Source of the DNA: T1Sed10-7 sp041686695
GTDB taxonomy: Bacteria; Actinomycetota; Nitriliruptoria; Nitriliruptorales; Nitriliruptoraceae
Direction: 5' to 3'
NCBI GenBank assembly: GCA_041686695.1
Contig: JAWLDJ010000125.1
Coordinates: forward strand, 1-6,522
DNA length: 6,522 nucleotides
The notes beneath the pieces are model-generated. The model made no database searches. It saw only the letters and a list, made by a program, of their open reading frames with translations, and was not told the origin of the DNA. The first letter of the stretch is position 1. Each line of letters begins with the position of its first letter. Position numbers and translations under genes: made by a program. Shown here piece by piece: positions 1 through 6,339 of this stretch.

Positions 1-650
1 AAGCGGACCATCGCCGGTGCCTCGCGGGCGGCCTGCTCGAGTTCGGCGACCGGCGCGAGCGTCACCGGCCGCAGCCGCCGGCGACCCTCCAACGCGGCCG
101 ACATCTGCACCATCGCCGGCCCGAGGACCCGGTCCCGCTCCTCGCGCGGGCCGGCGTTGAACGCCTCGACCCAGCCATCGACGGCAGCCTCGTCGTCGAG
201 GTCGACAGCGTCGGCCATCATCGCCCCGAACAACGACTTGCCGAGCCCGTAGCGCGACGTGTCACCGAGCGCCTCGAGGAACGGTCCACGGAGCGCATCG
301 AGGCGAGCCAGCAGCCGAGGCAGGGGATCCGAGCCAGGCACCAGCAAGCCCTGCTGGTCGAGGAACTCGAGCAGCCCGGCGACAGCGGGGACGGTCAGCT
401 CCGCCAGCTCGCGGTCGGCGACGACCTTGCGCGGGTAGAGCTCCAGAAGGAGCTCATCGAGATCGGCGGTGCGCCACCGTCCGAGATGCCCGTCGAGGTA
501 GCCCCACTTGAACCCCAGCACGAGCTCCGCGTCCATGCGCAGCTCAACCGACCGGCCCTGCGCATCCAGCCACCGCTCGAACCGCTCCAGCAGCTCATCA
601 CGGACGACGAAGAACCGATCCTCATCGTCCGGGCCGAACTCCAGATCCAC
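1..650 (-). CDS. Conserved hypothetical protein, 3' end outside window
   Basis: A minus-strand reading frame starts with GTG at 650-648 and stays open for 216 codons to the window edge, so the C-terminus is missing. The start is chosen because a GGAGG Shine-Dalgarno (complement of 659-663) sits 8 nt upstream. The product looks soluble and mostly helical: an acidic N-terminus (EFGPDDEDRF, residues 4-13), then a distinctive block with FKWGYLDG (47-54), LGRW (56-59) and LYPRKV (71-76), then LLEFLDQQGLLVPGSDPLPR (93-112) and RYGLGKSLFGAMM (133-145). There is no signal peptide or membrane segment. From memory, proteins with a 'W.Y.DG.L.RW...PRK...GLL..GSDP...G.AKSLF' pattern are common, unnamed conserved proteins in Actinobacteria, but I know no function. 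Third-position GC bias supports real coding. It is transcribed in the same direction as the pgs operon but starts 217 bp beyond ggt, so it probably has its own promoter. Confidence 0.8.
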   Translation of the reverse strand, partial: MDLEFGPDDEDRFFVVRDELLERFERWLDAQGRSVELRMDAELVLGFKWGYLDGHLGRWRTADLDELLLELYPRKVVADRELAELTVPAVAGLLEFLDQQGLLVPGSDPLPRLLARLDALRGPFLEALGDTSRYGLGKSLFGAMMADAVDLDDEAAVDGWVEAFNAGPREERDRVLGPAMVQMSAALEGRRRLRPVTLAPVAELEQAAREAPAMVR

Positions 651-658
651 GAGACACC

Positions 659-663
659 CCTCC
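659..663 (-). promoter_or_regulatory. Ribosome binding site deciding the GTG start at 650
   Basis: The minus strand reads GGGAGGGG just upstream of the GTG, with the GGAGG core 8 nt from it. No ATG in this frame has a comparable site, and a TTG further upstream (near 689) has none, so this site decides the start. Confidence 0.6.
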
Positions 664-726
664 CGCCGTCCGCGAGAGCGTAGGAGCAACAGCCGCACCG
701 GCGAGTGGAGCCTGCGAGATGCTGCC

Positions 727-858
727 ATGGAGCTGGCTGCTGGCCTGACGGTCGACGACCCCAGGCTGTGGACGTTCTGCCGCGAGCACGGGATCCGCAG
801 CCTGTGACCGTTCAGCTCGGCAACGCGCAACGAACGCAGTGAGGACCGGCCTATCGAC
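727..858 (+). pseudogene. Decayed N-terminal fragment of a MNT-type nucleotidyltransferase
   Basis: Frame 727-807 encodes 26 residues (MELAAGL...) including DDPRLWTFCREHGIRSL, then a TGA at 805-807. In the same frame after the stop the translation continues PFSSATRNERSEDRPID (808-858). Full-length minimal nucleotidyltransferases (MntA/COG1669-like, PF01909/PF18765 type) typically begin with a helix of the form 'FCRRHGIR.L' followed by '.LFGS..R..F.PDSDID', the catalytic GS and DxD motifs. The match spans both sides of the stop, with Ser in place of the Gly of GS and the DxD region already altered. Similarity is lost after 858, 9 bp before the ggt stop codon on the opposite strand. I read this as a relic, truncated by rearrangement and then mutated. 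The alternative is a chance match in GC-rich DNA; a real 26-residue peptide is unlikely. No good Shine-Dalgarno precedes the ATG. No HEPN toxin partner (the usual neighbour of MntA) is visible. Confidence 0.5.
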
Positions 859-866
859 CCGAGGCC

Positions 867-2636
867 TCATCCCTCTGCCCACTCCCGGGCCTCCCATGTG
901 CCCGGACGCCGGACATCGTCGACGCCCTGGATGCTGCCCTCCTCCCAGTCGACCACCAGCACCTGCACGGCCCCGTAGTACTCGGATGTCGGCACGAAGG
1001 TGGTCACCTCGTAGCCGCGGCTGGCCAGGTCCTCGACCACCGCGTTGTCCGGTGACTCCTCCATCTCGAGCGTGTCGTCCTCGAGGTGGAACCTCGCAGC
1101 CACCACCGCGTCGCCGATGGCCTGGCCCTGGGCAGCCCAGCGGGCCAGGACCTGTGCGACCACGTTCGGGATCCGACGGCCGCCCGGCGAGCCGATGCCG
1201 AGCACCGGTTGGCCGTCCTGCACCACCACCATCGGGGCGATGAAGCTCCGGGGACGCTTGAGCGCAGCGACGTGGTTGATCGACTCGGGGTCGGGGGCGA
1301 GGTTCTTCAGCTGGTCGTTCATGAAGAACCCGGAGACGGGCAGGCCGGAGCCGAAGAAGTTGCTGAGCGTGTTGGTCATGGAGACCATCGTCCCGTCGCG
1401 ATCGACCACCACCACGTGCGTCGTGTCGGTCTCGAGCGTGATCGCCTCGTCGTCGGCGTCGACGGGCGCGAAGCCGCCGTCGGGGATGGCCGCCGCGTAA
1501 GCCTCGCTGACCTCGGGGTCGAGGAGCGCCGCGAGGTCCACCTCCTCCGCGCTCGGATCGCCGATGGACTGCACTCGCTGCGCGTTGGCCTGTCGCCACG
1601 CCTGCGCGAGGACGTGGATCGCGTCCGCGCTGTCCGGATCGAGGTCGGCGATCCCGCGTGCCTCGGCGATCTGCAGCAGCTGCACCACCGTCGGGCTGGC
1701 CACCGGCGCGCCACCGCCCACGAGCTCGTAGCCGGCGAACCGGCCGCGGGACGGCTCGACCTCGATGACCTCGTACGCCAGCAGATCATCGAGGTCCAGA
1801 CCGTCGATCGCGTCGGCGATGCGTCGCCCGAGCTCGCCGCCGTACATCGCCTCGGGACCCTCGGACTGGATCAGGCGCAGGGCTTCGGCGTACTCCGGCT
1901 GGCGTAGGGTCGTGCCGGGCTGGACCGCGACCCCGTCCGGGTAGAACCGGGGCAGCAGGTGGATCGGCATGCGGAAGGCCGCCTCCTCCAGCCGTTCGGT
2001 GAGGTAGGGCTCGACCTCGATGCCGTCCTCGGCGTAGCGCGCGGCGTACTCGAGCAGGTCCTCGAGGTCGACCGAGCCGTGCTCCTCGTGGACGTGGGCC
2101 ATGCCGGCGACGAACCCGGGCACCCCGATGTCGGAGGCGGGGGGCTGGCCGCTCAACGGCGCCACCTCGCGGTAGTCGTAGGCCTGCGGAGCGGAACCGT
2201 CGGACTCGACCAGCAGCAGGGCGCCACCGCCGCCGATGCCCGACCCGAAGGGCTCGACGACCCCGAGGGTGTAGGCCACCGCCACCGCTGCATCGACCGC
2301 GTTGCCACCGGTGGCCAGGACCTCCATCCCCACCTCGACGGCCAGCGGGTGGCTCGCGCTCACGCCGATGCTGTCCAGGCGGGGCGGTGGGGACGACTCA
2401 TCGGTGTCCACCTCGGGTACCTCGGCCTCCCGGTCGCGAGGTCTGAGCTCGATCGGCTCGCGCTCGGCGGGGTCGGGCAGCTCGACGTCGGCCTCGCGGT
2501 CGTCCTCGGCGAGCTGCTGATCGAGGAACTCGGCGCGCTCCTGGCGGTCCCGGGGTTGGTTGTAGGCCGCGACCAGCAGGAGCCCGACACCCACGACCAC
2601 CGTCAGCGCGTAGTTGAGCCACCGGTTGGTCATCAT
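867..2636 (-). CDS. ggt: Membrane-anchored CapD-like gamma-glutamyltransferase
   Basis: A 589-residue Ntn-hydrolase of the gamma-glutamyltranspeptidase family (PF01019), which self-cleaves before a catalytic Thr and then cleaves or transfers gamma-glutamyl bonds. Seen: one N-terminal membrane segment (about 8-25, no lipobox); a Pro-containing acidic linker (27-86); the large-subunit block with GGNAVDAAVA (110-119), GSGIGGGG (131-138) and YREVAP (155-160, Arg156 matching the E. coli substrate-binding R114); the cleavage site DTTH with Thr405 as predicted nucleophile; NTLSNFFGSG (422-431); KRPRSF (460-465); the oxyanion motif GSPGG (482-486); and a C-terminal RRPGTW (576-581). NTLSNFFG, NDQLKN and RRPGTW resemble B. 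anthracis CapD more than glutathione-type GGT. As the last gene of the polyglutamate operon, it probably trims, releases or attaches the polymer outside the membrane. Its start overlaps the pgsA stop by 4 bp (ATGA) and has no clear Shine-Dalgarno, so translational coupling is likely. A second ATG follows directly. Confidence 0.93.
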   Translation of the reverse strand: MMTNRWLNYALTVVVGVGLLLVAAYNQPRDRQERAEFLDQQLAEDDREADVELPDPAEREPIELRPRDREAEVPEVDTDESSPPPRLDSIGVSASHPLAVEVGMEVLATGGNAVDAAVAVAYTLGVVEPFGSGIGGGGALLLVESDGSAPQAYDYREVAPLSGQPPASDIGVPGFVAGMAHVHEEHGSVDLEDLLEYAARYAEDGIEVEPYLTERLEEAAFRMPIHLLPRFYPDGVAVQPGTTLRQPEYAEALRLIQSEGPEAMYGGELGRRIADAIDGLDLDDLLAYEVIEVEPSRGRFAGYELVGGGAPVASPTVVQLLQIAEARGIADLDPDSADAIHVLAQAWRQANAQRVQSIGDPSAEEVDLAALLDPEVSEAYAAAIPDGGFAPVDADDEAITLETDTTHVVVVDRDGTMVSMTNTLSNFFGSGLPVSGFFMNDQLKNLAPDPESINHVAALKRPRSFIAPMVVVQDGQPVLGIGSPGGRRIPNVVAQVLARWAAQGQAIGDAVVAARFHLEDDTLEMEESPDNAVVEDLASRGYEVTTFVPTSEYYGAVQVLVVDWEEGSIQGVDDVRRPGTWEAREWAEG

Positions 2637-3820
2637 CGTTCGGCCGCCGTGACGACGTGGCGATGGTCGAGCTCGGTCACGAGCACGTCGTTCCCGCGGT
2701 CCCAGGTCAGCCCCGGACCCTGCAGACGGTCGAAGATGCGGGCGCGCCGGTAGGGGCCCAGGAGCCCGGAGGCGACCCTCGGTGTCGCCTCCTCGATCAC
2801 GATCGGCACGAAGCTGACCCGGGCCCGACCGTCGGCAGCGAGCTCGTAGCGCGCCACCGTCGTCTCACGCGTGCGGGACCACCCCTGGTCGAACACGAAG
2901 TTGCCGAGGCTGTACAGCACGAGCGTGTCACCGATCCGCTCGACCGACTGCAGGACGTGGGGGTGGTGCCCGATCACGATGTCGGCACCGGAGTCGGCCG
3001 CCATCTCCGCGAGCTCCCGTTGCCGCCCGTTCGGCACGAAGCCGTACTCCCTGCCCCAGTGGAAGTGGGTGATCACGAGGTCGGCGTTCGCGTCCGCCTC
3101 ACGGATGAGCCGGCTGGCGCGCTGCTCCTCGGCCGAGAGCACGCCGCCCTGGAACGCTCGGGCGACGAAGCCCACCACGTAGGCGTCGGAGAACGACAGC
3201 GTGGCCACCCGCACGCCCCCGTGCTCCTGGTAGTCGATCCGCGTGGCGTCGTCCACCGTCACCCCGGCACCCGCGTAGGCCAGGCCGGCCGTGTCGAGCG
3301 CGGCGAGCGTGTCGCGCAGGCCCGGGATGCCGTGATCCATCAGGTGGTTGTTCGCGAGCGCCAGGGTGGTGACCCCAGCGTCCGCGAGCGCCTCGACGGT
3401 CCGCGAGCCGCTCGCGAGGTGGATCAGCTTGTCGGCCTCCGGCAGCTCGTCCGGCCGGTCGGTGACGACCTGTTCGAGGTTGCCCGTCACGTAATCGGCG
3501 TCGAGCAGGGGGGCGACGTCGGCGAGCACGTGGTCGTGGCCGTAGCGCTCGGTGACCTGCTCGACGTGCCGGCCGTACATCAGGTCGCCCACCATGACGG
3601 CTGAGAAGACCACCTCGCCGCTCGCCGGCTCGGCGCGCGCGGCTGCCGCGGCCCCCTCATCGACCGCGCCGGAGAGCTGCAGCGCGACGAGCAGTGCCGC
3701 CGTGAGCACCAGCGCCAGCGCCGTGTCGCGTCCGGCGGTCAGCGCTTGACGGCGCAGTCGCCGCTGCAGCCGTCCCCGCCGGGTGACCGGGGGGCTCGGC
3801 GGGAGCTCGGCTTCGGTCAT
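2633..3820 (-). CDS. pgsA: PgsA/CapA poly-gamma-glutamate synthesis protein
   Basis: A 395-residue CapA-family protein (PF09587, calcineurin-like metallophosphatase fold). In known systems PgsA/CapA is a membrane-bound part of the polyglutamate synthase, needed for assembly or export of the polymer. Visible features in order: a short Arg-rich cytoplasmic N-terminus (residues 14-31), one membrane segment (about 33-50), then an extracytoplasmic domain with the family motifs VGDLMYGR (77-84), GNLE (113-116), ANNHLMDHG (156-164), HFHWGREY (252-259), GHHPHVLQ (284-291) and YSLGNFVFDQ (303-312). The Asp, Asn and His residues expected for metal binding are all present. Length is close to B. subtilis PgsA (about 380). 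The ATG lies 7 bp after the pgsC stop, with no purine-rich site in between, so ribosomes probably carry over from pgsC. The stop overlaps the ggt start. Identification is strong; whether it has phosphatase activity is not known for the family. Confidence 0.95.
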   Translation of the reverse strand: MTEAELPPSPPVTRRGRLQRRLRRQALTAGRDTALALVLTAALLVALQLSGAVDEGAAAAARAEPASGEVVFSAVMVGDLMYGRHVEQVTERYGHDHVLADVAPLLDADYVTGNLEQVVTDRPDELPEADKLIHLASGSRTVEALADAGVTTLALANNHLMDHGIPGLRDTLAALDTAGLAYAGAGVTVDDATRIDYQEHGGVRVATLSFSDAYVVGFVARAFQGGVLSAEEQRASRLIREADANADLVITHFHWGREYGFVPNGRQRELAEMAADSGADIVIGHHPHVLQSVERIGDTLVLYSLGNFVFDQGWSRTRETTVARYELAADGRARVSFVPIVIEEATPRVASGLLGPYRRARIFDRLQGPGLTWDRGNDVLVTELDHRHVVTAAER

Positions 3821-3827
3821 CGGCAGG

Positions 3828-4283
3828 TCACGACAGGACCAGGTTGACAGCGAAGACGAGCAGGAAGGTCAGCCCCGAGAGCAGGAGCGTCGAGACCATC
3901 GTGTGGGGCAACCCCTGCCGGGCGATCGAGTTGGCGACCAGCCCGGGGACGATCACGCCGATGCCGCGGAACTCGTAGACCTCGAAGGGCATCGCCGGGT
4001 ACAGCGCGTCGAAGACGAGCTTGAAGACGATGCCGATGCTCAGCATCGCCACGAACCGTCGACGGCCGAAGAGGATCACCAGGCGCGACACCCCGTACTC
4101 CACCACGAGGAAGGTCGCGAAGCTGATCAGGAAGATGGCGATCAGGAACAGCACCTGGTCGAGCACGAGGGCGAGGTAGCCGGGCACCACCAGACCGGCG
4201 GGGATCACCCCGGTGCGTTCGGCGTAGATCAGGCTGACCACGACACCGATCACGAGGGAGAGGTAGAGCTCGGTACCGAACAT
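3828..4283 (-). CDS. pgsC: PgsC/CapC poly-gamma-glutamate synthesis membrane protein
   Basis: A 151-residue, very hydrophobic protein with about four to five membrane segments (roughly 5-21, 28-61 as a long or paired stretch, 78-95, 106-120, 130-150). It matches PgsC/CapC almost end to end: the start MFGTELY, TGVIPAGLVVPGYLAL (24-39), LFGRRRFVAML (71-81), FDALYP (91-96) and EFRGIGVIVPGLVANSI (104-120), all landmarks I know from the B. subtilis protein (149 residues). PgsC forms a tight complex with the ligase PgsB and is needed for its activity. The start codon shares one base with the pgsB stop (TGATG). A GGAG site inside the end of pgsB (complement of 4291-4294) sits 7 nt upstream, so pgsC can be translated both by coupling and by its own initiation, which would help keep a fixed PgsB:PgsC ratio. 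Confidence 0.96.
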   Translation of the reverse strand: MFGTELYLSLVIGVVVSLIYAERTGVIPAGLVVPGYLALVLDQVLFLIAIFLISFATFLVVEYGVSRLVILFGRRRFVAMLSIGIVFKLVFDALYPAMPFEVYEFRGIGVIVPGLVANSIARQGLPHTMVSTLLLSGLTFLLVFAVNLVLS

Positions 4284-5512
4284 CAGGCGACTCCACGCTC
4301 GAGGTCGTCGGTCGCGAGTTCCCCGAGCGCTCTCACGAGCTGGACGCCGCCGCCGTGCAGGTTGCCGACGCCGAAGATGACCTGACCGCAGAGGCTGCCG
4401 TTCATGGCGGCGACCACGTCGTCGGCCGAGGCCCCGGTGAGGTCGAGCAGGTCGTCGACCGCGATCACTCCCTGCGACACGGCGCGCAGGATCGGGCGGG
4501 TCTGCTCACCGGTGACGACCAGCGTGTCGATCGGGAGCCGGGGCAGGACGTCGGTGGCGAACAGCTCCGTACGCTCGATCCGGTCGCCACGGCAGTTGAC
4601 AATCACGGTGAGCCGGTCGGCGTCGAGGCCCTTCGCCTGGAGGTGCTGCCACAACGCCAGCGTGGAGCTCGGGTCGTTCGCGGCGAAGCCGTTGACGAAG
4701 TAGGCCGGCTGGGCGGGATCTCCGATCGAGGTGACGCGCATCGCGAACGGGTCGACCGGTGCATCCAGCATGCCAACGAGCGCCATCTCGTCATCGATAC
4801 CGAGCTCTCGAGTGATCGCGAGCACGAGGGCGACGTGCTCGGCCAGCACGAGGTGGCCGTGGCCTTGGAGCTCCCGCTCGGAGACCGTGCCCGGGTCAGC
4901 GACCAGGACCGTCGCGTTGCGGTCAGCGGCGACCTCGAGGTAGGTGTCGAGGTGGGGTTCGGGGGTGACTACGACGGTGCCGCCCCTCGGTATGGAGGCA
5001 GCGAACACTTCGGCGACGTCGGCCGCGGTCGGCCCCATCTCGTCGAGGTGATCGTCGAGGGCGTTGCAGATCACGAGGAGGTTGACATCGACGAGCTCCT
5101 CGTGGAATGCGAGCTGGTATTCGGGCTTGACCGCCATGCACTCGGTGACCAGGACGTCCGCGCCGAGCTCGACCGCCCGCCCGACCACCATCAGCTGCTC
5201 ACCGATGTTGGGTCCTTCGGGACGACGTCGGAGATCCTGCTCCTCGCCGGTCCAGCCGACGAGCAGCTTCGGCTCGGTGCCGGTCGTCTTGCCCAGCGGC
5301 CGGTAGCCCCCGGCCGCGAGCGCGCCGGTCAGCAGGCGGGTGACCGTCGACTTCCCACGGCTGCCGTTGACGCTGATGCGCAGGGGCAGCTGGCGCAGCC
5401 GTGCCCGATGACGACGCCGCTCGATGACGCCAGCGGCGAGGAGGAGTAGCGAGGAGATGAGGACGACGACGAGGACGGCATCGTCGCTGGTGCCGAGCGC
5501 CAGCCGTTCCAT
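4283..5512 (-). CDS. pgsB: PgsB/CapB poly-gamma-glutamate synthase, ATP-dependent amide ligase
   Basis: A 409-residue member of the Mur-ligase-like family. PgsB activates the terminal gamma-carboxylate of the growing chain with ATP and adds glutamate. Seen: an N-terminal membrane segment (about 12-30) followed by a basic patch; the P-loop NGSRGKST (49-56); GKTTGTEPK (74-82); the Mg/ATP-binding region TECMAVKPEYQ (123-133); the NALDDHLDEMGPT block (150-162), Mur-ligase-like; VNGFAANDPSST (273-284), a PgsB landmark; VNCRGDR (305-311); and GVGNLHGGG (381-389). B. subtilis PgsB is about 393 residues, so this looks full length. The ATG at 5512 is preceded by AGGAG 9 nt upstream, which supports the start. 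It is the first gene of the operon and its stop overlaps the pgsC start. All expected motifs are intact. Confidence 0.96.
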   Translation of the reverse strand: MERLALGTSDDAVLVVVLISSLLLLAAGVIERRRHRARLRQLPLRISVNGSRGKSTVTRLLTGALAAGGYRPLGKTTGTEPKLLVGWTGEEQDLRRRPEGPNIGEQLMVVGRAVELGADVLVTECMAVKPEYQLAFHEELVDVNLLVICNALDDHLDEMGPTAADVAEVFAASIPRGGTVVVTPEPHLDTYLEVAADRNATVLVADPGTVSERELQGHGHLVLAEHVALVLAITRELGIDDEMALVGMLDAPVDPFAMRVTSIGDPAQPAYFVNGFAANDPSSTLALWQHLQAKGLDADRLTVIVNCRGDRIERTELFATDVLPRLPIDTLVVTGEQTRPILRAVSQGVIAVDDLLDLTGASADDVVAAMNGSLCGQVIFGVGNLHGGGVQLVRALGELATDDLERGVA

Positions 5513-5521
5513 CCGTCGCTG

Positions 5522-5526
5522 CTCCT
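5522..5526 (-). promoter_or_regulatory. Ribosome binding site of pgsB
   Basis: The minus strand reads AGGAG here, 9 nt before the pgsB ATG at 5512. It is the clearest Shine-Dalgarno in the operon apart from the GGAG ahead of pgsC. Confidence 0.6.
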
Positions 5527-5688
5527 GGCTGCGGTCGATGCCACGGTCGCACGCTGTCCCCTGCGACGTGGCGGCGCTGCTGCCGCGAAGTCGCTGTCCA
5601 CTGCCTGGTTCCCCGCTGCGTCGCGCTCTGCTGCCACCATCACGAGGGCCTCGGCAGGCTTCGAGCAGGTTCCACAGCGCGGGGGTGG

Positions 5689-5731
5689 CCGGACCTGTAG
5701 TCCTTGGCGTCAGGGCATCCTAGTGGTCCGG
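5689..5731. repeat. CCGGACC / GGTCCGG inverted repeat upstream of pgsBCA
   Basis: CCGGACC at 5689-5695 and GGTCCGG at 5725-5731 are perfect 7-bp inverted copies separated by 29 bp. The spacer contains the only TAGGAT-like box facing pgsB (5717-5722). Another GGTCCGG occurs at 5862-5868. The arrangement could be an operator pair or, if transcribed, the stem of a leader hairpin. Seven-base matches are not rare in GC-rich DNA, so function is conjecture. Confidence 0.3.
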
Positions 5732-5940
5732 TGCTGGGACCTGTTGCCCGTCGGCGATGGGGATGCTCAGGCGTGGTGTGGGCTAGGAGCCAGGTGGCGG
5801 GCCAGAGCGCGGCCCGGCGGATGTCGGGGTGGCCGTTCGGGCGGGCATGGGCGGTCGGTGCGGTCCGGTCACGGGCCGTCCGTACCGCCGCGAGCAGCAC
5901 CAACGCATCCTCCCTCTTACCGTCGAAGAACTCCCGAGCA

Positions 5941-5944
5941 GAGG
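5941..5944 (+). promoter_or_regulatory. Ribosome binding site of the cupin gene
   Basis: GAGG lies 8 nt before the ATG at 5953 and selects this start over in-frame upstream ATGs such as the one at 5704, whose extension would be low-complexity sequence unlike the family. Confidence 0.5.
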
Positions 5945-5952
5945 CAAGCGAC

Positions 5953-6339
5953 ATGACGGATCCGGTCCACGCCGAACGACGTGAGCCGTCACCGCCCACG
6001 GGTGCTTTCGACCTCGCCGCCGCCGGCCGGGAGCTGCTCGAGCAGGCCGGCGAGATGGCAGCGGGCCGGGCTGCTCGCACACTGACGCCGGGGATCGGCA
6101 CCCTGCTCAAACAGACGCTGATCGCGCTCGGAGAGGGCCGCAACCTCGACGAGCACACCGCGCCGGGGCCGGCGACGCTCCAGGTCCTCTCCGGTCGGGT
6201 CACGCTGCGCACCGGCGACACGACCTTGCCGGTCCCCGAGGGTGGCTGGGCCATGCTCCCGACCGAAGCGCACGAGCTCTACGCCGACCAGGCGGCTGTG
6301 GTACTCATCACGGTGGCACTGCCCCAGAGCGCCGGCTGA
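5953..6339 (+). CDS. Small single-domain cupin protein
   Basis: A 128-residue protein with a variable, Pro-rich N-terminus (1-18), a short Ala-rich helix (about 20-42) and a single cupin barrel (about 50-123). The core pattern LLKQTLIALGEG (51-62), LDEHTAPGPATLQVLSGRV (65-83) and MLPTEAHELYA (101-111) is that of a widespread group of small actinobacterial cupins, usually about 100-120 residues, of unknown role (stress or small-ligand binding has been suggested for such proteins). Of the usual metal ligands, His68 and His107 are present, but the first motif has no HxH pair, and Pro73 sits where I recall a Glu in relatives. Metal binding may therefore be weak or absent. No signal peptide or membrane segment is seen, so it should be cytoplasmic. 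It is divergent from the pgs operon and shows no obvious functional link to it. The start is supported by GAGG 8 nt upstream. Confidence 0.82.
   Translation: MTDPVHAERREPSPPTGAFDLAAAGRELLEQAGEMAAGRAARTLTPGIGTLLKQTLIALGEGRNLDEHTAPGPATLQVLSGRVTLRTGDTTLPVPEGGWAMLPTEAHELYADQAAVVLITVALPQSAG

Larger units (their letters stand above)
5513..5952. other. Divergent intergenic region between pgsB and the cupin gene
   Basis: This 440-bp stretch lies between the divergent starts of pgsB (minus) and the cupin gene (plus), and should hold promoters for both. Frames on both strands stay open for long runs, but their translations are Arg/Pro/Ser/Ala-rich low-complexity sequence with no recognisable domain, as expected by chance in GC-rich DNA. 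I see no tRNA, transposase or convincing small gene. A minus-strand TAGGAT at 5717-5722 is a possible -10 box for the operon, but the hexamer 17 nt upstream (AACAGG) is a poor -35. If used, it would give a pgsB leader of about 200 nt. Short inverted repeats are listed separately. Confidence 0.6.

Noticed and set aside
651..866. Rho-independent terminator downstream of ggt
   Set aside because: No stable stem followed by a T-tract on the minus strand was found between the ggt stop and the next gene.
622..1599. Minus-strand 325-residue open frame overlapping the 3' half of ggt
   Set aside because: It is Arg/Gly-rich low-complexity translation in an alternative frame of ggt, which has a full set of family motifs.
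2657..3604. Plus-strand 315-residue open frame opposite pgsA
   Set aside because: It is the mirror frame of pgsA, rich in Val/Gly/Arg/His with no motif or ribosome binding site.
4355..5449. Plus-strand 364-residue open frame opposite pgsB
   Set aside because: It is antisense to pgsB codons; the sequence is Asp/Val/Arg/Gly-rich with no domain, as expected for the mirror frame of a high-GC gene.
5668..5700. Possible tRNA T-arm around TTCGAGCAGG in the intergenic region
   Set aside because: No acceptor, anticodon or D-arm could be paired around it, and the T-stem does not close.
5640..6254. Long minus-strand open frame antisense to the cupin gene and running into the pgs leader
   Set aside because: Its translation is Ser/Arg/Pro/Ala-rich with no recognisable domain, it lacks a ribosome binding site, and it overlaps a real gene on the other strand. 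It is a GC-rich shadow frame.
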